Shown here: in pieces, positions 34,118-43,499 of the stretch | Layout of the letters: each line of letters opens with the position of its first letter | How positions within the stretch are numbered: position 1 is the first letter of the stretch | Assembly (NCBI GenBank): GCA_005880795.1 | Contig: VBGP01000007.1 | Span: forward strand, 60,067-124,066 | Direction of reading: 5' to 3' | Source: Chloroflexota bacterium | GTDB taxonomy: Bacteria > Chloroflexota > Dormibacteria > Dormibacterales > Dormibacteraceae | DNA length: 64,000 nt | Translations under genes and position numbers: made by a program | Notes under the pieces: generated by a model | What the model was told of the DNA's origin: nothing | The model's database searches: none | Seen by the model: the letters and a program-made list of their open reading frames with translations, nothing else

Positions 34118-35495
34118 GACCCCTCGGCCGATCACTCTCGCCCGTTACCATGAGCGTCAAATTCGCGTCCTAGATCCGCCGCCGCAAACCAAGGTCCGCC
34201 TCGGTCAGCGCTCCGAGGGGGCCTTTGATCAGTTCCAGCGGGACCGGCTGGGGTTCTTCCGACGCTGTGCCGAGACTTCTGAGGTCGTCCCGTTTCGGTT
34301 TGGCGCCGATGACGTCCTCGTCGTGAGCCGGCCTGAGCTCGTCAACGACGTGCTCATGACTCACCGCGACGACTTCAGCAAGGCCTACCTGACGAGCATC
34401 ATGCATCCGCTGCTGGCGGGAAGCCTGCTCCTCGTCGACAGCGACAGCTGGCTGCATCAGCGAAAGCTGATGCTGCCGGGATTTCATCGCGAGCGGCTCG
34501 ATGCATACGCCACCGTGATGGCGCAGGAAGCCGAGCGCGCCTCCGCAACCTGGACGCCCGGACAGCACCGAGACATCCACTCCGACATGATGCGAATGAC
34601 TCTCCAGATCGTGACCCGCACTCTGTTCGGCATCGACTTCTCGAACGCAGTCGGAGTTGCGGAACGACTTGTCTCGACGGTGATGGATGAGTTCAACCGC
34701 CGGATCGCAAGCCCGGTCAGGCTGCGATTCCCCGTCCCGAGCATGCGCACGCTCCGCCTGTTTCGATCGATGCGCGAGCTCGACGTGATCGCTTATCAGG
34801 CGATTCGTGAACGTCGCGCCAAGCCGCAGCCAGACCTGCTTTCGATGCTGGTCGAATCCAGGGACCAGGACGGACGGCCGATGAGTGATCGAGAGGTCCG
34901 CGACGCATGCCTTGCGGTCTTCTTCGCCGGCCACGAGACCACGGCATGTCTTCTGTCCTGGACCTGGTACGTGCTGGCCCGGCACGAGGACGTTCAAAGC
35001 AAGATCCTGGCTGAGCTGTCCCGAGCGGGCACCGACCCCGGCGAGTCACCGGCGGTGCTGGTCCAGCGCCTGCCTTATACGCAAGCCGTGCTCAACGAGG
35101 TCCTCCGCCTCTACCCGCCGGCCTACGCTTTCGGGCGTCGCGCCCTGAGGGCTACAACGGTCGGTGCTAACCCAGTCCCGGCGGGTACGACCGTGCTGAT
35201 GAGCCCGTGGGCGATGCACCGTGACCCGCGCTTTTTCGAAAACCCCGACAAGTTCGTCCCCGAACGATGGCAGGACGGTCTCGCTTCGCGGCTGCCGAAG
35301 TTCGCCTATTTTCCCTTCAGCAGCGGTCCGCGCCGCTGCATCGGCAGCTCCTACGCAATGATGGAGGCGACGATCGCGATCGCGACCATGCTGCCTCGAT
35401 TCAAGCTGCTGTCCGGCGTCGAGGTCGAGGCGGCGCCGTCGATCACTCTCCGGCCCGCCGGGGGCATGCCCATGACCGTGGCGGTGCGCAGCTAA
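34053..35495 (+). CDS. Cytochrome P450 (5' end unresolved)
   Basis: A complete P450 core: I-helix oxygen-activation motif FFAGHETTACLL, K-helix ExxR in LNEVLRLYPP, PERF-like FVPERWQDG, and heme-thiolate loop FPFSSGPRRCIGSSYAM. The fold resembles self-standing soluble bacterial P450s of the CYP102/CYP110 kind, a monooxygenase probably acting on fatty acids or terpenoids. No redox partner is nearby. The start is problematic: in this frame the only ATG/GTG codons (34053, 34086) lie inside the upstream gene. A natural ATG at 34150 is in the -1 phase and hits a stop after seven codons. A one-base frameshift would produce MSVKF joined to RVLDPPPQT, a typical P450 N-terminus. Confidence 0.88.
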   Translation: MRRASCIRFTWVRTARSQPSSRTPRPITLARYHERQIRVLDPPPQTKVRLGQRSEGAFDQFQRDRLGFFRRCAETSEVVPFRFGADDVLVVSRPELVNDVLMTHRDDFSKAYLTSIMHPLLAGSLLLVDSDSWLHQRKLMLPGFHRERLDAYATVMAQEAERASATWTPGQHRDIHSDMMRMTLQIVTRTLFGIDFSNAVGVAERLVSTVMDEFNRRIASPVRLRFPVPSMRTLRLFRSMRELDVIAYQAIRERRAKPQPDLLSMLVESRDQDGRPMSDREVRDACLAVFFAGHETTACLLSWTWYVLARHEDVQSKILAELSRAGTDPGESPAVLVQRLPYTQAVLNEVLRLYPPAYAFGRRALRATTVGANPVPAGTTVLMSPWAMHRDPRFFENPDKFVPERWQDGLASRLPKFAYFPFSSGPRRCIGSSYAMMEATIAIATMLPRFKLLSGVEVEAAPSITLRPAGGMPMTVAVRS

Positions 35496-35535
35496 CAAGG
35501 CCCCAAGACGCGTCGCCTGCTGCAATATTTCCGCC

Positions 35536-36222
35536 ATGCCCGCGGAACACGTGCTGCCGCTCGTGGTCATCGCCGCGGTCATTGCGGCGGTGCTGTTTGC
35601 GGCCCGCCGCCGGCCCGGGCACTGGGTCGACCACGGGGCTCGGGTGGTGGCGGTTGCGGTTGTCGTGGCGGAGGTCGGGTGGTGGGTGATCACCATCGCC
35701 CAGGGCACCTGGACGGTGCGTTGGAGCCTCCCCCTTCACCTGTGCGAGGCGGGTTGCTTCCTTCTCGCGGCCGCGTTGTGGTGGCGGGCTCGATTCGCCT
35801 TCGAGACCAGCTATTTCTGGGGACTCGGCGGCACCCTGCCGGGCCTGTTCACACCTGACATTCCCGGCCATTTCCCGCAGCCGGTGTTTTTCCAGTACTA
35901 CACCGAGCACGGACTCATCGTCCTCGGGGCCCTTTACCTCGTGGTCGCGCTCCGCATGCGACCGGCCAGGCGGGCGGTGCTCAGGGTTTCAGTCTTCACG
36001 GGCATCTATGCAGTCGCGGTCGGAGCGGTCGATTACTTCACCGAGGGCAATTACCTGTTCTTGCGGAACATCCCGCCGACGCGGACCTTCCTCGACTACA
36101 TGGGTCCGTGGCCCTGGTACATCCTCACGCTGACCGTTCTGGCGATCGTCGTTTTCAACCTGCTGTACCTTCCCTTCGCGCGTTCAACGCGCGCTCCAGC
36201 GATGGCCGAAACGACCGCCTGA
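35536..36222 (+). CDS. TIGR02206-family integral membrane protein
   Basis: 228 residues with six to seven transmembrane helices. It matches the TIGR02206/YwaF-type family: LPLHLCEAGCFLLAAALWW in the third helix, SYFWGLGGTLPGLFTPDI, VFFQYYTEHGLIVLGALYLVV, and GNYLFLRNIPPTRTFLDYMGPWPWYI near the C-terminus. Its function is unknown; homologues occur in Bacillus, Actinomycetota and Chloroflexota. It is not clearly in an operon; the P450 stop is about 40 bases upstream and the repeat protein is convergent three bases downstream. Confidence 0.85.
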   Translation: MPAEHVLPLVVIAAVIAAVLFAARRRPGHWVDHGARVVAVAVVVAEVGWWVITIAQGTWTVRWSLPLHLCEAGCFLLAAALWWRARFAFETSYFWGLGGTLPGLFTPDIPGHFPQPVFFQYYTEHGLIVLGALYLVVALRMRPARRAVLRVSVFTGIYAVAVGAVDYFTEGNYLFLRNIPPTRTFLDYMGPWPWYILTLTVLAIVVFNLLYLPFARSTRAPAMAETTA

Positions 36223-36225
36223 CGA

Positions 36226-36522
36226 TCAGCGCTCGTTTCTCTTGCCCGCGCCCCCGATCGACAGGATTGATCCCGCACTGCCGATGCTCAGGATCGAGCC
36301 CGCGCTGCCGATGCTCAGGATCGATCCCGCGCTGCCGATGCTCAGGATCGAGCCGGCGCTGGCGATCGAAAGGATCGAGACAGCACTGAACAGGCTGGCG
36401 GCGCTAAGCAGGCTGTGCGAGCTGTAGGCGCTCGCGACGCTCGACCGGCTTCGCCAGCTTGGCAGCTCCAGCCGCCGCTGCCATCGACCGATCGCCGCCA
36501 GCATCAAAAACCCGCGTGGCAT
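36226..36522 (-). CDS. Small Ser/Gly repeat protein (GSAGSILSI repeats)
   Basis: 98 residues. After a basic, Trp/Arg-rich start (IGRWQRRLELPSWRSRSSV), residues ~30-90 consist of 9-residue repeats, (G/A)SAGSILSI, in three near-identical and several degraded copies. This matches an actinobacterial family of small proteins that share a conserved WQRRxELPSWRSRSSV head and serine-rich repeats. The regular spacing of Ser and Ile/Leu would suit a beta-solenoid stack with a hydrophobic face. No signal peptide is evident. Function unknown. The opposite strand is also open (PALPMLRIE repeats), but the minus frame carries the conserved head and is preferred. Confidence 0.7.
   Translation of the reverse strand: MPRGFLMLAAIGRWQRRLELPSWRSRSSVASAYSSHSLLSAASLFSAVSILSIASAGSILSIGSAGSILSIGSAGSILSIGSAGSILSIGGAGKRNER
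36254..36388. repeat. 27-bp tandem repeat, five units
   Basis: Five consecutive 27-base units encode the 9-residue repeats of the small Ser/Gly protein. Units 2-4 (36281, 36308, 36335) differ at only one or two positions; the flanking units are more diverged, with most differences at the ends. Such arrays change copy number easily by slippage, so length may vary between strains. The match to a codon multiple shows selection for the protein. Confidence 0.9.
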
Positions 36523-36553
36523 TGAGGGGCATCGTACCGATCATCCTTATTCG

Positions 36554-37540
36554 ATGCGCAAGATCGACGCGTTCGCGCACATCCTTCCAAGGAAATATCG
36601 GGATCGGCTCGAGCGTCAGCTCGAGGGCGCGATCTCGAGCCGGCAGCTTCGCTACTACCGAGAAGGCGTTTTCGACTTCGATCCGTCACTGACCGACCTG
36701 GACGCGCGGTGGCGAAGCCTCGAGGCTTTCGCGGACTACGCGCAGGTGCTTGTGCTTGCGGTCCCGCCGCTCGAAGAGACAGGCCCGCCGGCTGTCGCCG
36801 CCGAGCTCGCCCGACTCGCCAACGACGAGATGGCCGAGCTCGTGCAACGGCATCCGGACCGGTTCGTCGGATTTGCTGCGGCGCTGCCTCTCAACGACAC
36901 GGAGGCCGCGCTCGAGGAAATTGACCACGCGGTGAATGAGCTGCATGCGTTGGGCGCGCAGGTCTACACGAACATGCTGGGCACGGCGCTCGACGATCCC
37001 CGATTCGAACCCATCTTCGCCAGGATGGAAAGCATGGGTCGGACGGTCTGGCTTCATCCCACCCGCAACGCGACCTGGCGGGACTACCCCACGGAAACGG
37101 AATCCGATTACGGGCTGTGGTGGTCGATCGGCTGGCCCTACGAGACCGCCGCGGCGCTCTCGCGCCTCGTCTACTCAGGCACGATGGAGCGCCATCCGAA
37201 CCTCAAGCTGATCGCGCACCACGGCGCGGGCATGGTTCCACATTTCTCTGCGCGGCTCGCGATGGGTCCTGGCTTTCGCCAGGTCAAGGACCTGCTCCCG
37301 CGACCGCCTCTCGACTACTTCCGCCGGTTCTACGCCGACACGGCGCTGTTCGGTGCACCGCACGCTGTCCGCTGCGTCCTGGATTTCTTCGGATCGGACC
37401 ACGTGGTGTTCGGCACGGACATGCCGCTCGGGCCGGCGGGCACGATCAAAGCGACGATCGCCGACATCGATGCTGCGGGACTGCCGGACAAGGATCGCTC
37501 GACGGTGTACGCGGACACCGCCGAGCGGCTGTTCCTCTAG
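36554..37540 (+). CDS. Amidohydrolase family 2 (ACMSD-like decarboxylase/hydrolase)
   Basis: 328 residues of the amidohydrolase-2 (TIM-barrel) family that includes 2-amino-3-carboxymuconate semialdehyde decarboxylase. Visible landmarks are an N-terminal KIDAFAHILPRKY, central VWLHPTRN, the C-terminal KLIAHHGAGMVPHF, and FGTDMPLGP, where Asp completes the metal site. The N-terminal DxHxH is reduced to DAFAH, so one usual metal ligand is missing; related members act with one metal. The product may decarboxylate an aromatic or dicarboxylic acid. It stands alone, ending four bases into the convergent small gene. Confidence 0.8.
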   Translation: MRKIDAFAHILPRKYRDRLERQLEGAISSRQLRYYREGVFDFDPSLTDLDARWRSLEAFADYAQVLVLAVPPLEETGPPAVAAELARLANDEMAELVQRHPDRFVGFAAALPLNDTEAALEEIDHAVNELHALGAQVYTNMLGTALDDPRFEPIFARMESMGRTVWLHPTRNATWRDYPTETESDYGLWWSIGWPYETAAALSRLVYSGTMERHPNLKLIAHHGAGMVPHFSARLAMGPGFRQVKDLLPRPPLDYFRRFYADTALFGAPHAVRCVLDFFGSDHVVFGTDMPLGPAGTIKATIADIDAAGLPDKDRSTVYADTAERLFL

Positions 37541-37878
37541 CGGCTCCGCGACCCGGGCTTTTCAGCCCTGATCTCGATGCCGTATTTCTTGGCCGCGGAT
37601 TTGATCCGGCGCCAGGCGGCGTTGCGCTCGGCCTGGCTGACGCCCTCGACCTGGTTGAAGCGCGCGACCGCGTTCCGGACGTGACGCGGGTCGGTCAGCG
37701 GCTCTTTCCGCTCCTTGGGGAACGCGAACTTGCTGGACGGGATCTCGCGCTCCGCGCGTGAGCTCAACGGGTGCTTGCCTCGCTTTGGCGCCGCGCCCTT
37801 ACGACGGCGCGCTGCCGAAACCGAGACTGCCTTCTTGATGTTCCGCCTCGCGGCAGTCTTCTGTCGTGTCGTCGCCAT
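37537..37878 (-). CDS. Small basic protein (DUF6582-like)
   Basis: 113 residues from ATG 37878, preceded by a strong GGGAGGTAA Shine-Dalgarno; the ORF-track start at 38214 lies in the xylulokinase gene. The N-terminal 40 residues are Lys/Arg-rich (TTRQKTAARRNIKKAVSVSA). The C-terminal half contains the recognisable LSSRAEREIPSSKFAFPKER and DPRHVRNAVARFNQVEGVSQ pattern of a small domain found in phage- and plasmid-associated as well as chromosomal bacterial proteins. The composition suggests nucleic-acid binding; function is not established. Confidence 0.75.
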   Translation of the reverse strand: MATTRQKTAARRNIKKAVSVSAARRRKGAAPKRGKHPLSSRAEREIPSSKFAFPKERKEPLTDPRHVRNAVARFNQVEGVSQAERNAAWRRIKSAAKKYGIEIRAEKPGSRSR

Positions 37879-37937
37879 GCAGTTACCTCCCTTCGTTGGG
37901 GTTTCACTTAAGAAACGCATCGACGAGAGGTCGATAC

Positions 37938-39437
37938 CTAAGAGGCGCTGAGGTCGGCGAGGCGGTGCATCAGCGGCGCCATCGCTCTGTACGCATCGAC
38001 GTAGGCCGCGTGATAGCCCTGGTAAAGGCGCTGCCGCTCTGGGTCGGGCGCCTCCATGTCCAGATGCATTCGGACCACCGAGCATGCTTCGAACACATCC
38101 GCGTAGACCCCGCCCGCCACGCCCGCGAGCAGAGCGGCTCCGAAGGCCGGGCCCTCTTCGTTGTCGACGCGATGCACCGGCCGCCCGAACACATCGGCCT
38201 GCATCTGGCGCCACAGGCGGCTCTGTGATCCCCCACCTGTTGCGCGAATCTCAGTGATCGGCACACCGAGCTGTTCCATCAAGTCGAGGGAATCCTTCAG
38301 GCTGTAGACGACGCCCTCCATCACCGCACGCGTGAGGTGAGCCTGCGTGTGGCGCAGGTTGAGGCCGACGAACGCCCCCCTGGCGCGCGGGTCGAGGTGC
38401 GGGGTCCGCTCGCCGGTGAGGTAGGGCAGAAAGAGGAGACCTTCAGAGCCGGCCGGTGCCTTCGCGGCCAGCGACGCCATCACCTCGTAGTCCTGTCCTC
38501 CCGTGGCCTCCCCCCACCAGCGCAGCGAGCCGCCCGCCGACAGCGTGACGCCCATCAGGTGATACCGACCCGGCACCGCGTGGCAGAAAGCGTGGAGCCG
38601 GCCCCTGGGGTCGATGCGAGGCGTCGCGCTGTCCGCAAAAACCACTCCACTCGTGCCTATCGACGAGCTGACCAGGCCCTCGCGCACTATCCCGTTTCCA
38701 ACCGCCGCCGCCGCGTTGTCGCCCGCACCCGCGGCCACGGCAAGACCAATGGGCAGCCCGGTCGCCGCGGCGGCCGTGGGCGTGATGTGGCCGGCGACGT
38801 CGGGACCTTCATGCACCGCGGGCAACCAGGATGGGGGAATCTCGAGCGCCGACATGATCTCTCCGGACCAGGCACGGCGATTCAGGTCGAGCAGCAGCGT
38901 GCCCGATGCGTCCGAGGCATCGGTCGCGTACTCACCGGTCAGGCAAAGGCGGATGTAGTCCTTCGGCAGAAGAAGGTGGTGCACGCGGGCGTAGGACGCC
39001 GGCTCCTGCTCGCGCAGCCACAACACCTTGGGCGCTTGAAATCCGGTGATCGCGGGGTTGCCCGTGATCTCGATCAGCCGGGCGGCGCCGACTTTCTCGG
39101 TGATGGTCCGGCACTCGTTCTCGGTCCGCTGGTCGCTCCACAACAGGGCCGGGCGGATCACGCGATCGCCTTCGTCCAGGAACACCGACCCGTGCATCTG
39201 CCCCGTCAACCCAAGCGCCAACGGCGGATGCGGAAGCCGGGAGACGACACGCTTCAGAACGTCCTGGCTCGCGCTCCACCACTGTTGGGGGTCTTGCTCG
39301 GTCCATCCCGGACGCGGGACCGAGAGAGGATAAGAGGCCGAAGCCGAGGCGACAACGTTGCCGAGAAGGTCGATGGCGACCGCACGCGCTCCGCTCGTTC
39401 CGATGTCCAGCCCGATCAGCGAACCAGGCCTGATCAC
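37938..39437 (-). CDS. xylB: Xylulokinase-like FGGY kinase
   Basis: 499 residues of the FGGY carbohydrate kinase family. The N-terminal ATP-binding phosphate-1 motif is GLDIGTSGARAVAID; central sugar-contact motif LTGQMHGSVFLDEGDRVIRPALLWSDQR is typical of XylB; SSSIGTSGVVFA and C-terminal IRATGGGSQSRLWRQMQADVFG complete the fold. It would phosphorylate D-xylulose or a related ketose. Its start overlaps the alpha-mannosidase stop by four bases, so the two are co-transcribed, though no isomerase or sugar transporter accompanies them. Confidence 0.88.
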   Translation of the reverse strand: MIRPGSLIGLDIGTSGARAVAIDLLGNVVASASASYPLSVPRPGWTEQDPQQWWSASQDVLKRVVSRLPHPPLALGLTGQMHGSVFLDEGDRVIRPALLWSDQRTENECRTITEKVGAARLIEITGNPAITGFQAPKVLWLREQEPASYARVHHLLLPKDYIRLCLTGEYATDASDASGTLLLDLNRRAWSGEIMSALEIPPSWLPAVHEGPDVAGHITPTAAAATGLPIGLAVAAGAGDNAAAAVGNGIVREGLVSSSIGTSGVVFADSATPRIDPRGRLHAFCHAVPGRYHLMGVTLSAGGSLRWWGEATGGQDYEVMASLAAKAPAGSEGLLFLPYLTGERTPHLDPRARGAFVGLNLRHTQAHLTRAVMEGVVYSLKDSLDLMEQLGVPITEIRATGGGSQSRLWRQMQADVFGRPVHRVDNEEGPAFGAALLAGVAGGVYADVFEACSVVRMHLDMEAPDPERQRLYQGYHAAYVDAYRAMAPLMHRLADLSAS

Positions 39438-42160
39438 CTCTCGAGCTTCAAGGTCAGGATCTTGAACGGCCCCAGGTCCACCTCGATCTGCTCATCGCGC
39501 ACCTCAACCTCCTCCAGGTTGCGCTCCAGGAGGTCGCAACGGTGAGCTTGCCGCGCGGGCAGCGTGGTCTTGAGGCGGGCGTGGCACGGTCTCCCCCACG
39601 CCTCGTAGAGACGGACGATCGTCGCGTCTGAATCCTCGGCGCGCTTGATCGCCTCGACGATCACCTGGCGGGTGTCTATCTCGATCAGCGACCGCGATGC
39701 TCCGGCCGCCAGGTTGCCATGAGCGGGCAGAAGCGGAGAGCTCAGGTCCTCGGCAGCCTCGATGACCCCGGCCTCTCGGAAATCTCCCGGATGCGGCATC
39801 AGGGCATACGTGAACTGATGGTCGCCGAGGTCGGCGGTCGGGTCAGGATGCGTCGGTCCCCGCAACAGGGAGAGCCGCATCACCGACCCGTGGATGTCGT
39901 AGCCGTGCTTGCAGTCGTTGAGAAGCGCGACGCCGTAATCGCCGTCGCCCAGGTCAGCCCAACGCTGAGCGCATACCTCGAACATCGCCCTCGCCTGGCT
40001 CGTGTCGCCGTGCGTCGGCCGGTGGAGGTGGCCGAACTGGACCTCGTAGGTCGCCTCGCGTGAGCTGACCGTCACCGGAAAGGCGACCTTGAGCATCTTG
40101 TGCCGTTCCTGCCAGTCGACGAACGTCTCGAAGCGAAGTACGCGTGAGCCGGCGTCGAGCGACATGACCTGGACGAGCCTCGAATCACCGAACTTGCGCG
40201 TGAAGGCAAGCACTCCGCGGAGTCCGCCCCGCAGCCTGGCCAGCTCGAAGGCTGTCACGTCGGCGAAGGAATCGCGGTACCCGGCGTCGAGGTCCCACGC
40301 GTCCCATCGCGTCGGATTGTCGTCGTGCAGCTGGAGCAGATTCCCGGGCGCGCTCAGCACTTCGCGATCCGCTGCGTTGTCCCAGATCGAGGTCAGCACC
40401 GCGCGGTCGTCCCATTCGACGCGGAGCAGCTCGTTCTCCATGCTGTGGTCGGTGACCGAGACGGCGGGTTCGCTCGTGCGCCCAACGACAACCGCCCACC
40501 CGCACGAGGGCGCCTCGATCCGGGCGTACTCGCCGTTGATGTTGACCAGCTCGGAGCGCGGATGAGAGGTCGAGTTGAATGCGACAAGGGATTCGCCCTT
40601 GCCCACGCTGGCGGACATGGCTGCGTCAGTGATCTCACCAGCGCGCTCGGTGACATGCTCGAGGTCGCGCTCCGCCTCCTCGTAAACCCAATCGATGCTC
40701 GAGCCGGGGAGGATGTCGTGGAACTGGTTGAGCAGGAGGGATTTCCACAAGGCCTCCAGCTCACCCGACGGATAGACGCCGCTCGCCACCGACCACATCT
40801 CCGCCTCCCGAAGCGACTGCTGCGCCCGGCGGTTCAGCCGCTTGGTCCGCGACTGGCTTGTGTATGTGCCGCGGTGCAGTTCGAAGTACAGCTCGCCAGA
40901 GACCGTCGCGAGGTCGTGCGCATCTCGTGATGCCTGGTCGAAGAAGTCTGCAGCCCGTCCGATATCGACTCCGAGGTGGTGGGCCGACTCGATCATCTCC
41001 GCCTGCGGACCGCCTCCTCCGTCGCCCCAACCGAACAGGTAGAGCGATCGGTTCGAGCTCTGGCCGTCCTTGAAGTTATGGACGCTCCTCTCGACTTCTT
41101 CGCGACTGAAGCTGCCGTTGTACGTGTCGGCGGGCGGGAAGTGGGTGAAGATGCTGGTGCCGTCGATCCCCTCCCACATGAAGGTGTGGTGCTCTGGCTT
41201 GTTGGTGTCGTTCCACGAAAGCTTCTGGGTGAGGAAGAAATCGCAGCCGGCCGCGTAGATGAGCTGCGGCAGGTTGCCCGGGTAGCCGAAAACGTCGGGC
41301 AACCAGAGGATCCTGGTCTCGTACCCGAACTCCTGCATGAAAAAGCGCTTGCCGTGCAGCAGCTGACGCACGAGCGATTCGCCTGAAGGCAGGTTGCAGT
41401 CCGCCTCGACCCACATCGCGCCGACCGGCTCCCAGCGGCCGGCGGCTACCTTCTCCTTTATTCGGCGGTAGATGTCGGGGTACGACTCCTTCATCCATGC
41501 GTATTGCGCGGGTTGGGAGGCGGCGAACACGTAATCGGTGTACTCCTCGATCAGGGCGAGCTGCGTCGACCAGCTGCGCGCGACCTTTCGCTTCGCCTCA
41601 CGGATCGGCCATTCCCAGGCCGTGTCGATGTGGCCATGGCCGACGGATGTGATCTTGTGTGATGGGTCGAGCGGGCTTTCGTCGCTTTCCGCTTCGACTG
41701 CCGGGCGCGAGGTCAACACCGCCTGGCGGAGGACGAATGCGGGCTCGGGCGATGCACGAAGGGCGATCATCGATGGGGCGGGCTCTGATCCCTGCTCCGT
41801 CGCTCGCGGATTGGCCGCGGCCTCGAGGTAGAAGTCAATGTCAGGTCCCTCGACGGGCAGCCACCGGTGGTTGGAATCGACCCCACGCCAGGGTTTGCCG
41901 TCTTTCCAGGCCAGCGCCTCGCACGTAAACCCGGCCGGCCCGTCGTAGCCGAGGTCGAACTGCGCGCCCAGCCTGCGCCCCGCCCACGACTCGGGCACCT
42001 TGCCCTGGACGTGGAACCATGTCGTGCTCCATGGCGGACCCCAGGCATCGCCGGCTGCGATCGGCGTGAAGGTGCCGCGCAGCGCGTCGGCGTAGCTGAT
42101 CGGTTCACCCCGCACGCAGAACGCTGTCAGCTGAAGAGGCCGGTTTTGCTCCTCACTCAC
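39434..42160 (-). CDS. GH38 alpha-mannosidase
   Basis: 908 residues, no signal peptide. A helical/beta N-terminal domain (~1-165) precedes the GH38 catalytic barrel, with metal motif SVGHGHIDTAWEWPI and nucleophile region ILWLPDVFGYPGN. The helical alpha-mannosidase middle domain (~450-560) and C-terminal beta-sandwiches follow (VQFGHLHRPTHGDTS; GDYGVALLNDCKHGYDIHG). This matches cytoplasmic class II alpha-mannosidases (Ams1/MngB-like) that degrade free mannosides. The start is 22 bases after the siroheme synthase stop, so it may be read from the sulfur operon. Co-transcribed with the downstream xylulokinase. Confidence 0.92.
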   Translation of the reverse strand: MSEEQNRPLQLTAFCVRGEPISYADALRGTFTPIAAGDAWGPPWSTTWFHVQGKVPESWAGRRLGAQFDLGYDGPAGFTCEALAWKDGKPWRGVDSNHRWLPVEGPDIDFYLEAAANPRATEQGSEPAPSMIALRASPEPAFVLRQAVLTSRPAVEAESDESPLDPSHKITSVGHGHIDTAWEWPIREAKRKVARSWSTQLALIEEYTDYVFAASQPAQYAWMKESYPDIYRRIKEKVAAGRWEPVGAMWVEADCNLPSGESLVRQLLHGKRFFMQEFGYETRILWLPDVFGYPGNLPQLIYAAGCDFFLTQKLSWNDTNKPEHHTFMWEGIDGTSIFTHFPPADTYNGSFSREEVERSVHNFKDGQSSNRSLYLFGWGDGGGGPQAEMIESAHHLGVDIGRAADFFDQASRDAHDLATVSGELYFELHRGTYTSQSRTKRLNRRAQQSLREAEMWSVASGVYPSGELEALWKSLLLNQFHDILPGSSIDWVYEEAERDLEHVTERAGEITDAAMSASVGKGESLVAFNSTSHPRSELVNINGEYARIEAPSCGWAVVVGRTSEPAVSVTDHSMENELLRVEWDDRAVLTSIWDNAADREVLSAPGNLLQLHDDNPTRWDAWDLDAGYRDSFADVTAFELARLRGGLRGVLAFTRKFGDSRLVQVMSLDAGSRVLRFETFVDWQERHKMLKVAFPVTVSSREATYEVQFGHLHRPTHGDTSQARAMFEVCAQRWADLGDGDYGVALLNDCKHGYDIHGSVMRLSLLRGPTHPDPTADLGDHQFTYALMPHPGDFREAGVIEAAEDLSSPLLPAHGNLAAGASRSLIEIDTRQVIVEAIKRAEDSDATIVRLYEAWGRPCHARLKTTLPARQAHRCDLLERNLEEVEVRDEQIEVDLGPFKILTLKLER

Positions 42161-42182
42161 CCAGGAAGGCGAGTATGACGAT

Positions 42183-43499
42183 TCAAATAGCGGCGAGCTG
42201 CAGGGCGCGGGCGGTGAGAGCGCTCACGACATCGCCGACGATCAGCGTCGCCGGCGCGTCGATGTGGGCCGTGTCAGCCATGCGCGCGATGTCGCCGATC
42301 GAGCCTTCCACGCTGCGCTGGTCCGGCCAGGTCGCCTTGCTGACCAGCGCTGCAGGTCGAGCACGTCCAACCACGCTCCCTATCTCCGCGGCGATCTCGG
42401 CGAGATTTGCGCGGGCCATCATGACGACGAGGGTATCGCTGGCGGCGGCCAGGTCGCGGAGCCTGGTCATCGACTCCGGGCCTTGAGCAGTGGTGATTGC
42501 GACCGACGATGCGACCCCCCGCAGCGTGGCCGGGACGCCGATCGACTCACCCGCTGCAAGGGCTGAGGTCACCCCGGGCACGACCACGACATCCACGCCC
42601 GCCGCGAGAAGATCGCGCATCTCCTCGCCACCTCGGCCAAAGACAAAAGGGTCACCGCCCTTCAGCCGCACCACGACGCGACCCGCGTGAGCCAGCTCGA
42701 TCATTCGGGCGGTGATCGCATCCTGCTCCGCGCTTTCGGAGCCGCCCCGCTTTCCGACCGGTTCGAGAATCGCCTGTGGACCGCACAGCTCGAGCGTTGC
42801 GGGCGAGATGAGGGCATCGTGCAGCACGTGGTCCGCGTCCGCCAGCAGCTCGCGGGCTTTGACCGTGATCAGGTCTGGGTCGCCCGGTCCCGCTCCGACG
42901 AGGGCGACCTGCCCGGAGTGCTCGGCGCCCGGCCGGGCCAGAATCGCCGCGCGCGCCGCTGCCTGGTCGGCGTGGCCGGAGCGCAGGAGCCTGAGCACGT
43001 CCGAGCTGATGAGCCGGCGGTACACCTTGGACTGTTCCGCGATCGGCACGCCGCGCTCGCGGAGCTGGCGGCGGATTCGGCCCACCAGCGCGGTGAACGG
43101 CCCCCACTCGCTGCCCAGCCAGCGCTCGAGCCGGGCCCGGAGGGCGGACGCCAGGAATGGGCTCTCACCGGAGGTCGAGATCGCGATCAGGAGGGGATCG
43201 CGGCGCACGATCGCGGGCGCGATGAACCGGCATTGCGCGGGGCGGTCGACGACGTTGATCAAGATGCTCGCCTCTTCCGCCTCTTCCCATGTCTGGCCAT
43301 TGATCTCGGGGTCCTCGCTTGCATCCACCACCAACCGCGCCCCGTGCAGGTCGCCAGGTTTGTAGTCGCGGGATGCGATGACCCGGACCAGCGCCCCGGC
43401 TTCACGGAGGCCGGCCGCTTTCTCGATCGCGAACTTGCCGTCGCCGACCACGATGCAAGGCTGGCCCGCCAGATCCAGAAAAACCGGGTAGTACCTCAC
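42183..43499 (-). CDS. cysG: Siroheme synthase (CysG-type fusion)
   Basis: 438 residues with two modules. Residues ~1-150 are precorrin-2 dehydrogenase/sirohydrochlorin ferrochelatase ([50 protein letters not shown]). Residues ~195-435 are uroporphyrinogen-III C-methyltransferase ([41 protein letters not shown]). It makes siroheme, the cofactor of the sulfite reductase encoded at the head of the same operon. The start overlaps the upstream sulfurylase-kinase gene by four bases. The fusion order matches enterobacterial CysG. Confidence 0.92.
   Translation of the reverse strand: MRYYPVFLDLAGQPCIVVGDGKFAIEKAAGLREAGALVRVIASRDYKPGDLHGARLVVDASEDPEINGQTWEEAEEASILINVVDRPAQCRFIAPAIVRRDPLLIAISTSGESPFLASALRARLERWLGSEWGPFTALVGRIRRQLRERGVPIAEQSKVYRRLISSDVLRLLRSGHADQAAARAAILARPGAEHSGQVALVGAGPGDPDLITVKARELLADADHVLHDALISPATLELCGPQAILEPVGKRGGSESAEQDAITARMIELAHAGRVVVRLKGGDPFVFGRGGEEMRDLLAAGVDVVVVPGVTSALAAGESIGVPATLRGVASSVAITTAQGPESMTRLRDLAAASDTLVVMMARANLAEIAAEIGSVVGRARPAALVSKATWPDQRSVEGSIGDIARMADTAHIDAPATLIVGDVVSALTARALQLAAI

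Noticed and set aside
36254-36388. Possible CRISPR-like array
   Set aside because: Units are contiguous 27-mers with no unique spacers and encode an in-frame protein repeat; no cas genes nearby.
40325-40930. 201-residue plus-strand ORF within the alpha-mannosidase
   Set aside because: Antisense to the well-supported GH38 gene and without recognisable motifs.
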